From JBKECF01 sp047974375 (GTDB lineage: Bacteria; Bacillota; Clostridia; Lachnospirales; CAMZNU01): DNA of 64,000 bases. The stretch is taken from NCBI GenBank assembly GCA_047974375.1, contig JBKECF010000029.1:16235-80234 (forward strand), in the 5' to 3' direction. Each line of letters starts with the position of its first letter. Positions within the stretch are counted from its first letter, which is position 1. The position numbers were made by a program, and so were the translations under genes. The notes under the pieces are model-generated. The model saw only the letters and a list, made by a program, of their open reading frames with translations, did not search any database and was not told the DNA's origin. Positions 36,686 through 45,615 of the stretch are shown in pieces.

Positions 36686-36731
36686 AAAAAACGTTTCGTT
36701 GATAGATTTTGGTCAACGAAACGTTTTTTTT
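36686..36731. terminator. Terminator at the end of the glycan operon
   Basis: AAAAAACGTTTCGTTGA (36686-36702) with 36713-36729, 17 bp perfect, followed by more T. A-run on the other side lets it serve the convergent YcxB/TRAP transcript too. Confidence 0.85.
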
Positions 36732-36736
36732 GTTTT

Positions 36737-37228
36737 TTATAAAGCGTAGAAACCAGATTTATTTTTACAATCTACGGTTTCTAACAAATTTTTTACATTT
36801 TCAAATTGTGAACCTAAAATTTCTTTAGTTAAAATATATCCTTCTTTTTCAGAGGTATATATAACAAAAATACTTTTATCCTTTAAAATTCTTTTAGTAT
36901 TAGTCCATTTTATTTTGTTTACGTTATTATCAAATGAAATAGTGAAATTTTTTTCATCTAAAATAATCTTCATATTTTTAGGTAAGTTGCCTATTTGTTT
37001 TTTTAACCTTTTATATATAAAAAGGGGTTGAAATATAGGAAATGCAAATACACATAAAAATAATAGTATTTTTGAAAAAAGTTCAAAATCAGCCCAAAAC
37101 CTAAATAGTAAACTCATAGAGCCAATTGTAAAAGTAATGTTTACAACACCAACTAAAGTTTTGTACATTGATTTTAAAGTCATTTTTGTCATAATTAAAG
37201 GATCAACATAATAATTAAACTCATACAT
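36737..37228 (-). CDS. YcxB-like membrane protein
   Basis: 163 residues. Two adjacent hydrophobic helices (about 25-75) and a soluble C-terminal part resembling the YcxB-like domain (IKWTNTKRILKDKSIFVIYTSEKEGYILTKE). Function unknown in all members. One bp after the stop of dctM on the same strand, so likely last gene of that TRAP operon, though the family is usually found alone. Confidence 0.65.
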   Translation of the reverse strand: MYEFNYYVDPLIMTKMTLKSMYKTLVGVVNITFTIGSMSLLFRFWADFELFSKILLFLCVFAFPIFQPLFIYKRLKKQIGNLPKNMKIILDEKNFTISFDNNVNKIKWTNTKRILKDKSIFVIYTSEKEGYILTKEILGSQFENVKNLLETVDCKNKSGFYAL

Positions 37229-37229
37229 A

Positions 37230-38519
37230 CTAACTAAACAATTCTGGCAAAAATAGACATATTTGTGGGATAAACGTAATTAACAATAGAGTGATTATCA
37301 TACAAATATAAAATGGTAGTGTTGCCTTTACAACTTTTTCCATAGGTTCTTTGGAAACGGCGGAGCCAATAAATAATACAGCTCCAACAGGTGGTGTTAA
37401 TAAACCGATACCGCAGTTTAATATCATCATTATACCAAATTGTATAGGGTGTATGCCTATAGAAGTAGCTATTGGTAAAAGTATAGGAGTGGCAATTAAA
37501 ATAATTGGCGCCATGTCCATTATACAACCTAACAATAGTAATATAATATTTAATAGTAGGGCTAGAATAATAGGGTTGTCTGTAACACCAATAATTGCAT
37601 TAGCAGCTAAAGTTGGAACTTTTAATAAAGTTAATAAATATCCAAAAACAGCAGAAGTAGCAATTAATATAAGTACAATTGCCAAAGTATATACACATTG
37701 ATCAAATACTTTCCATACAGCTTTCCATGTAAGTCCCTTATAAATGTAAACACTAACAAATAAACTGTATAAAACAGCAATAGCAGCAGATTCTGTTGCT
37801 GTAAATGCACCACCTATTACACCGAATACAACTATCACAATAGCGGCTAAAGCCCAAAAGGAAGTAAGAAATTGTTTTACAAAGTTTACAAAAGAAAATT
37901 TTTCACCTTTAGGATAATTTCTCTTTACAGATATTATATAAGAGCCAATCATTAAAGAGATGGCAAGCAAAGCAGCTGGAGCGTATCCGGCTAAAAATAA
38001 CGAACCAACAGAAATACCACCAGCAGTTGTAGCGTAAATAATCATATTGTGGGATGGTGGAACAAGCAAACCTTCTACAGAAGATGTAACAGTAACGGCA
38101 GTAGAAAAGTCAGCGTCATAGCCTTCTTCAACCATCATAGGAATTAAAATTGAACCTAAAGATGCTGTATCAGCTGCTGCAGAACCGGATATGCCACCAA
38201 AAAAGTATGATGCAACAATATTAACCATTGCCATACCACCACGCATCCAACCTACACAGGCATTGGCTAGGGCAATAAGTTTTTCCGAGATACCACCGCT
38301 ACCCATAAGTACACCCATGGTAATAAAAAACGGAACAGCCATAAGGGAATAAGAACTAATACCCTTTATCATTTGTTGGCATACTGTAGTAAGAGGTAAT
38401 TCCATATAAATTAAAGTAAAAACAGATGCCAGTGCAACAGCATAGGCAATAGGAAATCTTAAAAAAATCATAATAAAGAAGGTTCCTAATAAAATAGCAA
38501 TAGCAATTGTATTAATCAT
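37230..38519 (-). CDS. dctM: TRAP transporter large permease (DctM)
   Basis: 429 residues, about twelve helices. LMAVPFFITMGVLMGSGG, GGISGSAAADTASLGS and GLLVPPSHNMIIY are DctM landmarks. It overlaps dctQ by 8 bp. Sequence is clearly distinct from the SiaM protein in this window, and the PPSHNMIIYA version of the PPS motif is common among permeases for sugar acids and C4-type acids. Final membrane gene of the dctP-Q-M order. Confidence 0.9.
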   Translation of the reverse strand: MINTIAIAILLGTFFIMIFLRFPIAYAVALASVFTLIYMELPLTTVCQQMIKGISSYSLMAVPFFITMGVLMGSGGISEKLIALANACVGWMRGGMAMVNIVASYFFGGISGSAAADTASLGSILIPMMVEEGYDADFSTAVTVTSSVEGLLVPPSHNMIIYATTAGGISVGSLFLAGYAPAALLAISLMIGSYIISVKRNYPKGEKFSFVNFVKQFLTSFWALAAIVIVVFGVIGGAFTATESAAIAVLYSLFVSVYIYKGLTWKAVWKVFDQCVYTLAIVLILIATSAVFGYLLTLLKVPTLAANAIIGVTDNPIILALLLNIILLLLGCIMDMAPIILIATPILLPIATSIGIHPIQFGIMMILNCGIGLLTPPVGAVLFIGSAVSKEPMEKVVKATLPFYICMIITLLLITFIPQICLFLPELFS

Positions 38520-39060
38520 GTTGTACCTCCTCGTATTTAAATATTTTTTTTACATGATTGTAAAGCAGCTCTAGTTCGAAAATAATCATGGCAAAGCCGG
38601 CTAAAGGTATAGGAAAATACATCCAAAATTTGGAAACGTTAGGCATTGAAACATATGAACCTTTCCCCCCGATTGTAGTAGCGTACTTCCAACCTACTGT
38701 AATCATAATAACGGCTAGTACAAGGACTGCAACGTCAGATAGTATGTCTAAAAACAATACTAAATTTTTTGGTAAATATCTATCAAAGGCAGTCATTCTA
38801 ATGTGCGAGTTGCGTCTTATAGCTAAAGAAGCTGCTAGTACAGCCATATAGGACATACATGTTAAAACTACTTCCTCTGTCCATGCTGCATCTTTTATAA
38901 ATGGCAAGATAGATGTAACTATTTCAAAACGGCCTAAAACAGCATACGTAGTAATTAAAATATCAATTACTAGTAAAATTTTACAAAAAAATAGAACAAC
39001 TTTATCTACCCTATCAAATGCAGGCTTAATTTTATCAACACTTTGAAAAAAATTATTCAT
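38512..39060 (-). CDS. dctQ: TRAP transporter small permease (DctQ)
   Basis: 182 residues, four hydrophobic helices, with KDAAWTEEVVLTCMSYMAVL as the DctQ motif and RRNSHIRMTAFDRYLP, the H-I/V-R/K element that follows it. Separated from dctP by 75 bp containing a terminator-like hairpin, so it is probably made in smaller amounts than the binding protein. Confidence 0.88.
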   Translation of the reverse strand: MNNFFQSVDKIKPAFDRVDKVVLFFCKILLVIDILITTYAVLGRFEIVTSILPFIKDAAWTEEVVLTCMSYMAVLAASLAIRRNSHIRMTAFDRYLPKNLVLFLDILSDVAVLVLAVIMITVGWKYATTIGGKGSYVSMPNVSKFWMYFPIPLAGFAMIIFELELLYNHVKKIFKYEEVQHD

Positions 39061-39087
39061 TTTTCTCCTTTCGATATATTAAATTAT

Positions 39088-39122
39088 AAAAAAGGGTTGC
39101 CGAATTTACACGACAATCCCTT
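39088..39122 (-). terminator. Intra-operon terminator-like hairpin between dctP and dctQ
   Basis: On the minus strand AAGGGATTGTCG pairs with CGGCAACCCTT (one mismatch/bulge and G-U) and is followed by six to seven T. Downstream genes dctQM lack an obvious promoter, so partial readthrough is the likely design. Confidence 0.65.
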
Positions 39123-39135
39123 GTTCTTAAGTATT

Positions 39136-40170
39136 TTATTTCATAGATATAATTTGTTCGTATAATTCAGTGTTATCGCCAACTGCTTCTGTAACTACAT
39201 CTTGTACAGCTGCAATCCATGGAGCCTTGTCTGGAACTTCTACAACATTTATACCCTCTTCTTTAAGTCCTTCTAAAACTTCAAGCTCAGCTTTTTCTGA
39301 AATTTCTTTGTTAAAAGCTGAAGTTAATTTACCAGCTTCCATCATAGCCGCTTGTTGTTCTTCACTTAATTTAGCCCATGCCTCATCTGTAATAATAACT
39401 TGGATTGCTCCTAAAGTATGCTCGTCTAAAATTAAATTAGGTGCAACTTCTTGGAAGGCATTAGATTTATAGTTAGAAATTGGTTGTTCTGCACCATCAA
39501 CTACACCTGTTTGAATAGCTGAATATAATTCGCCAAAGTTTACAACTGTTGGTGCTGCACCAAGGCTATTTACTAAACCTTGCATAACTGGGTCGTTAGA
39601 AACACGTAATTTTAGGCCAGCCATATCTTCAATAGAGTTTACAGGTGTTGTTGTAAAGAAGCTACGGAATCCTTCTTCGCCATAGAATAAACCTCTTATG
39701 CCAGTGCCATTTTCGCTAGGCTCCATTAAAAATTCAGAGGCTAAATCTGACTCGGCAAAGTTCCAAAAATGTTGGCGATTTTCAAAAGTATATGGTAAAG
39801 AAAGTAATTTAGATTTCTCACCACCGTAACTAGTTAAGGCAAAAGCGGATATACGTGACATGTCTACAGTGCCACCGCCACCAAGCATTGTGTCTAGAAC
39901 ATCACTTTCAGCACCTAAAACACCACTGGCTTGTACATCAATAATTACAGAACCTTCTGTAAGTTTTTCTACTTCTTCTTTGAATTTTAAACCTGTTTGG
40001 CCAACTATTGTGTCTGGTGGGTTTACCTCAGCATAAACTAAAGTAATAGGTTCAGTAGAACTACCACCATCTGCTGCAGTATCACCTGCTGTATCTGCTC
40101 CTTGGCCACCACAACCTACAACGGCTATGGCACTAACTAATGCTGTTGCTAATAACTTTTTGAATTTCAT
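39136..40170 (-). CDS. dctP: TRAP transporter substrate-binding lipoprotein (DctP family)
   Basis: 344 residues. Signal with lipobox AVVGC (Cys20), Gly/Asp/Ser linker, then the DctP fold. MAGLKLRVSNDPV carries the ligand-carboxylate Arg and VVDGAEQPISN the conserved D-G-A-E segment. FRSFFTTTPVNS is common in sugar-acid-binding members. Convergent with the GH29/GH42/dehydratase operon, so a sugar acid (uronate, fuconate, galactonate) is the preferred guess. AGGAGG precedes ATG 40170. Confidence 0.87.
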   Translation of the reverse strand: MKFKKLLATALVSAIAVVGCGGQGADTAGDTAADGGSSTEPITLVYAEVNPPDTIVGQTGLKFKEEVEKLTEGSVIIDVQASGVLGAESDVLDTMLGGGGTVDMSRISAFALTSYGGEKSKLLSLPYTFENRQHFWNFAESDLASEFLMEPSENGTGIRGLFYGEEGFRSFFTTTPVNSIEDMAGLKLRVSNDPVMQGLVNSLGAAPTVVNFGELYSAIQTGVVDGAEQPISNYKSNAFQEVAPNLILDEHTLGAIQVIITDEAWAKLSEEQQAAMMEAGKLTSAFNKEISEKAELEVLEGLKEEGINVVEVPDKAPWIAAVQDVVTEAVGDNTELYEQIISMK

Positions 40171-40631
40171 AACTTCCTCCTTTAAATGTGATTTTAAAAC
40201 TAGATGTGTAAAATTTTTGGTAAGTATAATATTTTCGCTCTAATATAAAATCCATAGTTTTGTAGCAATTCCATTAGATTTAAATAACAAAGATGAAAAA
40301 GGGAATTGCTTTACTTTGCAAGTATAAGGTTTACAATGCCATGTGTCAAGTTGTATACATGATAAATACACTAATTTAATAGGACAAACGCCTATTTAAA
40401 CGGGTTTTTATTATATAAAAAAATATTAAACAAACTAAAAAAAGCCAAGGAGAAAATAAATTTAAAAAAAGTTTTTTTACTAAAAAAGCAAAAAACTTTA
40501 CATATAGTATTATTTCATTGTAAAATTAATTATAACTCGTACTGAAAATAAATAAGAATCTAATTTGGAGTAAATCAATGTTGTTTTGTGTATAATTTCA
40601 CATGAAATTTATTACTATGGGTGAGAGATAG
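40171..40631. other. Upstream region of dctP with a long inverted repeat
   Basis: 461 bp, no gene. AGCAATTCC (40264-40272) and GGAATTGCT (40302-40310) are perfect 9-bp arms 29 bp apart, about 95-140 bp upstream of dctP; they could be an operator pair or a small palindromic repeat (a similar one lies at 60466-60519). On the minus strand TATACAACTTGACACATGG (near 40340-40360) holds a TTGACA, but I found no well-spaced -10. The rest is A+T-rich without structure. Confidence 0.4.
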
Positions 40632-41207
40632 AATGTTACCAAAATAGGCTTTTATGCGTTTTATGGTGCAGGTAATGCTGGTACTGTAAGGTTAAAATCG
40701 GTTGTTTTACCAGATACTCTAAAAGAAATAGATGATTTTGCTTTTGGTGAAACCAATTTTAGCTCGGTAGTGATTCCGGATAACGTAGTTAGCATAGGTC
40801 GAGCTAGTTTTTATAGTAATGATAATTTAGAGACTGTAGAGCTATCAGAAGGACTAAAATATATAGGGGATTTTGCTTTTAATCAATGTGCTATAAGAGA
40901 GATAGATCTGCCGAATTCTCTAACTGAAATAGGACAAGGGGCTTTTGATGGTAATAACTTAACCACAGTAACTATACCGACAGGCATTGAAGTATTAAAA
41001 TGTGACATTTTTGTATTTAATGCTTTAGAAACTATTGAGATACCTAGCAATATACGTTATATAGGAGTTGGAGCTTTTAGTTACAATAATTTAACATCAA
41101 TAAAAATACCATCAAGTATTAGTGAATTTTATTTTGAAGGTTATTGGCAAGGTAGTTTTTTTTGGTACAATGTTGTTATAGTTCCGGAGCTATTTAATGG
41201 ATTTTAG
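40632..41207 (+). pseudogene. Fragment of a BspA-type leucine-rich-repeat surface protein
   Basis: An open frame of 191 codons made almost entirely of BspA-type LRR units (IPDNVVSIGRASF, LPNSLTEIGQGAF, IPSNIRYIGVGAF). The frame runs up to a TAG at 40629-40631 with no ATG/GTG/TTG and ribosome site at its left end, and there is no signal peptide, so the 5' part is missing. A GTG at 40770 would give 145 residues but cuts through the repeats. Complete members are large, exported adhesion proteins. The right end (VVIVPELFNGF) departs from the repeat, so the 3' end may also be altered. Confidence 0.7.
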
Positions 41208-41375
41208 TATATTGAATTATAAGCAAAAACTTTATTAAAATACAAAGGTTATAAATCTGGCTATTTTATAAGGATTGAAAAATTAAATATGAATTGTATT
41301 TTATTTTTTCTAGATATAGTAATTGTAAATAATGTTAAATTGAGGAGGAATTTGTATTATGAAAAAAAATATTTT

Positions 41376-41732
41376 ATGAGTAAAAAAAATAAATTTTTAT
41401 TTTTTATTCTAGGTATTATTATTATTGTTTTTTTTATAACTGTAGTACATCCATTTAATTTTAATATTAAATTAAACAAGTATGTTACAACAGAATATAA
41501 AGATATATATACACTTGATAATAATAAAAAAAATAAAATTATGTTTTATAATTTAAATGAACAAAAAATGTATTTAACTGTGTCTAATGAAAAAGGATAT
41601 ATAATTATAAAAGATAGATTAATTGATAAAAATTCTAATACAAGAATTGAAGATATTGATAATTATAATATTATTATATTTAAAATTAAATCATTTGATA
41701 AAAATGGTAATTATAGTTTTGAATTAAAGTAA
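41376..41732 (+). CDS. Small single-pass membrane protein, unknown
   Basis: 118 residues, extremely A+T-rich. One N-terminal helix (FLFFILGIIIIVFFITVV) followed by an outside domain rich in Asn, Ile and Lys. No family recognised. The ribosome site GAGGAGG (41342-41348) is not before this ATG but before ATG 41359, which encodes MKKNIL and stops in TGA overlapping ATG 41376 (ATGA). Either translation is coupled through this six-codon leader or a single-base shift in the A-run has split the start. The frame can also be opened at 41289. It lies among gene remnants. Confidence 0.4.
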   Translation: MSKKNKFLFFILGIIIIVFFITVVHPFNFNIKLNKYVTTEYKDIYTLDNNKKNKIMFYNLNEQKMYLTVSNEKGYIIIKDRLIDKNSNTRIEDIDNYNIIIFKIKSFDKNGNYSFELK

Positions 41733-41844
41733 AACGCAAAATAGAATCTTTAAAAAGAAAACCACTTTTTTAAGATTTCCAATTAGCGTTTTTTTGCTAA
41801 AAAATTTCAACCTAGTTAGTAAACTTGATTTTGGTAAGCGTTAA

Positions 41845-41984
41845 AGTAACAGTGCCTTATAAAACACAAAAAATTGTGTATAGGGAACCAGAGGTGAAAA
41901 TAATTGTACAGAAATAATATTATAATCGACCCAAAAGGTATACCACAAGGCTATGTAGAAGAAGTTTGTGAAGAAAAAATATAG
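41845..41984 (+). pseudogene. Short coding remnants between 41.8 and 42.0 kb
   Basis: Two overlapping short frames look protein-like: VKVTVPYKTQKIVYREPEVK ending at a TAA near 41920, and, one frame away, IIIDPKGIPQGYVEEVCEE ending at TAG 41984. They read like the frameshifted tail of a lost gene. The surrounding 41733-42118 holds an imperfect stem-loop (41730-41796, with ACGCAAAA and TTAGCGTT arms) and a terminator, and nothing else I can name. Confidence 0.3.
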
Positions 41985-42075
41985 TGTAAGAGAATAATAA
42001 TAGTAATGAGGCTGTATTGGAATAAAAAATATTACCAAATTAAAAGTTGATTTTAAAAAAATATATAAAAATGCA

Positions 42076-42105
42076 AAAAGAGCGATGGGTTTTCGCTCTT
42101 TTTTT
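42076..42105 (+). terminator. Terminator
   Basis: AAAAGAGCGA-TGGGTTT-TCGCTCTTTT plus further T. Same stem as at 27469. Also A-flanked, so it may serve the convergent NUDIX gene. Confidence 0.75.
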
Positions 42106-42118
42106 GTTTCTAATTGTA

Positions 42119-42658
42119 TTATTTACAATAACTTTTGTAAAATAAAATACCAGCTATAGTTTTACCGTCAACAATGTCGCCTTTTTTAATCATTTCCTCT
42201 GTTTCTTCCAAAGTAAACTCAGCAGTTTCTACAAATTCATCGGGGTCTAAGTTTTGGGATGTTTTAACTAAATCTTTGGCTAAATAGACATGAATAACTT
42301 CTGTGCTGTATCCCATAGTAGGATAAATTTTAAACATAAATTCTATAGAATTACATTTGTATCCTGTTTCTTCTTCGACTTCTCGTTTAGCACAATCTAC
42401 GGGAATTTCGTTAGGGTCAAGTAATCCAGCTGGCAATTCCCAAGATAAATCGCCGTAGGCATGTCTATATTGTTTAACAAGTATAAGCTTATTTTCATTT
42501 GTAAGAACAACAGAGGCTGTTGCACCAATGTGTTTTAAAGTTTCACGTATTGCGCTTTTTCCATTTGGTAAAGAGATAGTGTCTTTTTTTATATGCATTA
42601 TTGAGCCTTTAAAAATATCAGTACTTTCTAGTAGTTTAAAATCTTCTTTATTTAGCAT
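42119..42658 (-). CDS. nudF: NUDIX hydrolase (ADP-ribose pyrophosphatase type)
   Basis: 179 residues. The NUDIX box runs from Gly in GLLDPNE to REVEEETGY with all catalytic Glu residues, preceded by LVKQYRHAYGDLSWELPAG, the QYR/ELPAG elements of the ADP-sugar pyrophosphatase branch. It would hydrolyse ADP-ribose to AMP and ribose-5-phosphate in the cytosol. Transcribed alone; the gcv operon terminator lies just upstream. Confidence 0.85.
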   Translation of the reverse strand: MLNKEDFKLLESTDIFKGSIMHIKKDTISLPNGKSAIRETLKHIGATASVVLTNENKLILVKQYRHAYGDLSWELPAGLLDPNEIPVDCAKREVEEETGYKCNSIEFMFKIYPTMGYSTEVIHVYLAKDLVKTSQNLDPDEFVETAEFTLEETEEMIKKGDIVDGKTIAGILFYKSYCK

Positions 42659-42751
42659 GATAACTTCCTTTCGTTATGTTTTCTATAAGTAATATGTTTA
42701 GTATAATAGTTTTAGATGGAACTTTCAATTAAATTTATTAATGACTACACT

Positions 42752-42777
42752 AAAAAGGGGACACCTTTGGTGTCCCC
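42752..42777 (-). terminator. Terminator of the glycine cleavage operon
   Basis: GGGGACACC-AAA-GGTGTCCCC on the minus strand, 9-bp perfect stem, followed by TTTTTA. Located 20 bp after lpdA. Confidence 0.85.
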
Positions 42778-42797
42778 TAAATAAATATGAGTAAGGT

Positions 42798-44162
42798 TTA
42801 AGCTTCAACAGCCGATGTTATTCCCTCGCTAAAAGTAGGGTGTGGTCTAATTACCGAACGCATTTGTTCTAAAGTCATTTCACCTACCATGGCTGTTCCT
42901 ATTTCACTAATCATGTCTGTGGCTCTTGCACACATCATTTGCGCACCAAGAATTTTACCTGTACTTTCTTCAGCTACTACCTTAATAAATCCTCTTTCTT
43001 GGTTGGAAAGAATAGATTTACCATTGGAAGTTGTTACATATTTTTTGCTTATTGTTTTAATGCCGGCTTCATCTGCTTCAGCTTTAGACATTCCAATAAC
43101 AGCAATTTCTGGGTTAGTATAAACACAACTAGGAACTACATTCATGTTAATATGTGGCTTTTCGTTTTTCATATGAGCAATAGCATTTATACCTTCCGCT
43201 GTTGCAACATGTGCTAATTGAATCCCGCCTATAACATCTCCTATTGCGTATATGTTTGGAATATTTGTTTGGTAATTCTCGTTTACAAGTATCTTGCCAG
43301 ATTCCATAGCAATATTTATATCATCGTTTATAAGACCATCTACATTTGCACGTCTGCCTACTGAAACTAAAACACCATCAATTTCAATTTCGTTAAGGGA
43401 ATCTTTTTCAGTATAACGGCAAATTAGTTTTCCGTTTGTACCTTCTAAGATTTCTTCAACTCGTGCTTTTGTGTGTATATCTACGTTTCTTTTTTTCAAA
43501 ATCACTTTTAAATTTTGGGCTATGTCTTTATCCATGTTAGCTAGAATTCTGTCTAATGCTTCAATTACGGTAACTTTACAACCTAAAGAGCTATATATAG
43601 ACGCAAATTCCATACCAATAACGCCGCCTCCGATTACAACAAGATTTTTATAAACCTTTTTTGTATCTAAAAGGGCATCACTGTTTATTACATTTTCAAG
43701 GTTAATTCCTGGAATTGGTGGCATAACTGGAGTTGAGCCTGTAGCAATTAATATTTTATCGGTAGTTAATCTATTTACTTCTTTACCTTGTACAGTAACT
43801 TCATTAGGAGAGGTAATTGTACCAATGCCCTCGAAAACTATTATTTTATTTTTCTTCATTAACATAGAAATTCCGCCACGTAGTTGGTTTATAACTTCTT
43901 CTTTTCTGCTTTGGATTTTTTCCATATCGTAGGAAATTTCACCTACTTGTACACCTAGGTCTTGGCACTCTTTTAGCTCCTCGTATAATTCTGTAGAATG
44001 CATAATAGTTTTGGTTGGAATACACCCGCGATTTAAACAAGTGCCACCAAGCTCTCTGCTTTCTACAAGGGCTACAGCCATGCCTTTTTTTGCGCCTTCA
44101 ATAGCAGCTTCATACCCACCTGGACCAGCCCCAATAACAATTAAATCAAATTTTTCTGTCAT
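42798..44162 (-). CDS. lpdA: Dihydrolipoyl dehydrogenase (L protein)
   Basis: 454-residue FAD/NAD disulfide oxidoreductase that reoxidises dihydrolipoyl-GcvH. GAGPGGYEAA binds FAD, GGTCLNRGCIPTK holds the redox Cys pair, GGGVIGMEFASIY binds NAD, and HPTFSE near the C-terminus gives the catalytic His/Glu dyad. No N-terminal lipoyl domain. Its place at the end of gcvT-H-PA-PB marks it as the dedicated L protein. Confidence 0.95.
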   Translation of the reverse strand: MTEKFDLIVIGAGPGGYEAAIEGAKKGMAVALVESRELGGTCLNRGCIPTKTIMHSTELYEELKECQDLGVQVGEISYDMEKIQSRKEEVINQLRGGISMLMKKNKIIVFEGIGTITSPNEVTVQGKEVNRLTTDKILIATGSTPVMPPIPGINLENVINSDALLDTKKVYKNLVVIGGGVIGMEFASIYSSLGCKVTVIEALDRILANMDKDIAQNLKVILKKRNVDIHTKARVEEILEGTNGKLICRYTEKDSLNEIEIDGVLVSVGRRANVDGLINDDINIAMESGKILVNENYQTNIPNIYAIGDVIGGIQLAHVATAEGINAIAHMKNEKPHINMNVVPSCVYTNPEIAVIGMSKAEADEAGIKTISKKYVTTSNGKSILSNQERGFIKVVAEESTGKILGAQMMCARATDMISEIGTAMVGEMTLEQMRSVIRPHPTFSEGITSAVEA

Positions 44163-44190
44163 ATTTTCATCCTTACTGATTAAATTCGCT

Positions 44191-45615
44191 TTAAAACTCG
44201 TAGCGAAGTACTGGGTTCCTTGCAGCTTGTAAATCGTCTGGTCTGCGTATATAAGTTTTTACTGGTGATTCGTGCATAGATTCAGGGTCTGCCTGTGCTC
44301 TTTCGTAAATTTCACGGAACACACCTATTACTTCGTCCATAGTTTCTTTACTTTCAGTTTCTGTAGGTTCCACCATTAATGCCTCGTGGACAATAAGTGG
44401 GAAGTACATAGTAGGCGGATGAATTCCATAATCTAATAGAGATTTTGCAATATCCATAGCTGATACATTTATATCGTGTTTCATTTTTTCTAATGTCATA
44501 ACAAATTCATGCATACAAATTTCATCATATGCCATTGGGTATATATCCTTAAGTTTTGCCATCATGTAGTTGGCGTTTAATACTGCATTTTTAGAAACTT
44601 CTGGTACCCCTTCTTTTCCTAGGGTTAATATATAAGTTAATGCACGTACAACTACAAGGAAATTACCATAAAAATCTTTCAAACTTCCCATTGTATGCTT
44701 TGGAACTGTAAAGGATAATTCTTTTTCCCCAACTACTTGTTTTCCTGGGAGGAAATCTTGCAACAAGGCTTTGCAGCCTACTGGTCCACTACCTGGTCCA
44801 CCTCCGCCATGAGGAGTAGAGAATGTTTTGTGAAGATTTAAATGGATTACATCAAATCCCATATCCCCCGGACGAACTATTCCCATAATGGCATTTAAGT
44901 TTGCACCATCGTAATAATTTAAGCCGCCGGCTTCATGTACAATTGACGTGATTTCTAAAATGTTTTTATCGAACAAACCAACTGTATTAGGATTTGTAAG
45001 CATTAAACCTGCTGTGTCTGGTCCTACAACTTCACGTAATTTATCTAAATCTACGCAACCGTCTTCTCTGGAAGGAATGTTTATAACTGTAAAATCTGCC
45101 ATTATTGCACTTGCTGGGTTAGTTCCATGAGCTGAGTCGGGAACGATTATTTTAGTTCTATTGCTGTCTTTTCTGCTAAGATGATAGGCTTTTATAAGAA
45201 GTAAGCCAGCAAGTTCACCATGGGCGCCTGCTGCAGGCTGAAAGGACATGTCGTCCATACCTGTAATTTCACAAAGTAGTTCTTTTGATGTTTTTAATAC
45301 TTCCATACAACCTTGTACTGTGTGCTCTGGTTGTAATGGGTGGATTTTAGCAAAACCACCGAAAGAAGCAGCTGTATCATTAATTTTTGGATTGTACTTC
45401 ATGGTACAAGAGCCTAATGGATAAAAACCATCGTTAACACCATGAACCTGTTTTGCTAATGATGTATAATGTCTGCTAACTTCATTTTCTGATAATTGTG
45501 GTAAGCGAGGTTTTTTCTCACGTTTTGGGAAAGGTAGTTTTTCCTTTGGTACGTCACATTCTGGCATAAAAGTACAATGTCTACCATCGCTACCTTTTTC
45601 AAATACTAATTTCAT
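44191..45615 (-). CDS. gcvPB: Glycine dehydrogenase (decarboxylating) subunit 2
   Basis: 474-residue PLP half of the split P protein. NLHKTFSTPHGGGGPGSG holds the Schiff-base Lys and the glycine-rich phosphate loop. An in-frame GTG at 45624 touches the AAGGAGG site, so ATG 45615 is taken; it overlaps the gcvPA stop by one base (TAATG), giving coupled translation. With GcvPA it decarboxylates glycine and passes the aminomethyl group to lipoyl-GcvH. Confidence 0.95.
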   Translation of the reverse strand: MKLVFEKGSDGRHCTFMPECDVPKEKLPFPKREKKPRLPQLSENEVSRHYTSLAKQVHGVNDGFYPLGSCTMKYNPKINDTAASFGGFAKIHPLQPEHTVQGCMEVLKTSKELLCEITGMDDMSFQPAAGAHGELAGLLLIKAYHLSRKDSNRTKIIVPDSAHGTNPASAIMADFTVINIPSREDGCVDLDKLREVVGPDTAGLMLTNPNTVGLFDKNILEITSIVHEAGGLNYYDGANLNAIMGIVRPGDMGFDVIHLNLHKTFSTPHGGGGPGSGPVGCKALLQDFLPGKQVVGEKELSFTVPKHTMGSLKDFYGNFLVVVRALTYILTLGKEGVPEVSKNAVLNANYMMAKLKDIYPMAYDEICMHEFVMTLEKMKHDINVSAMDIAKSLLDYGIHPPTMYFPLIVHEALMVEPTETESKETMDEVIGVFREIYERAQADPESMHESPVKTYIRRPDDLQAARNPVLRYEF

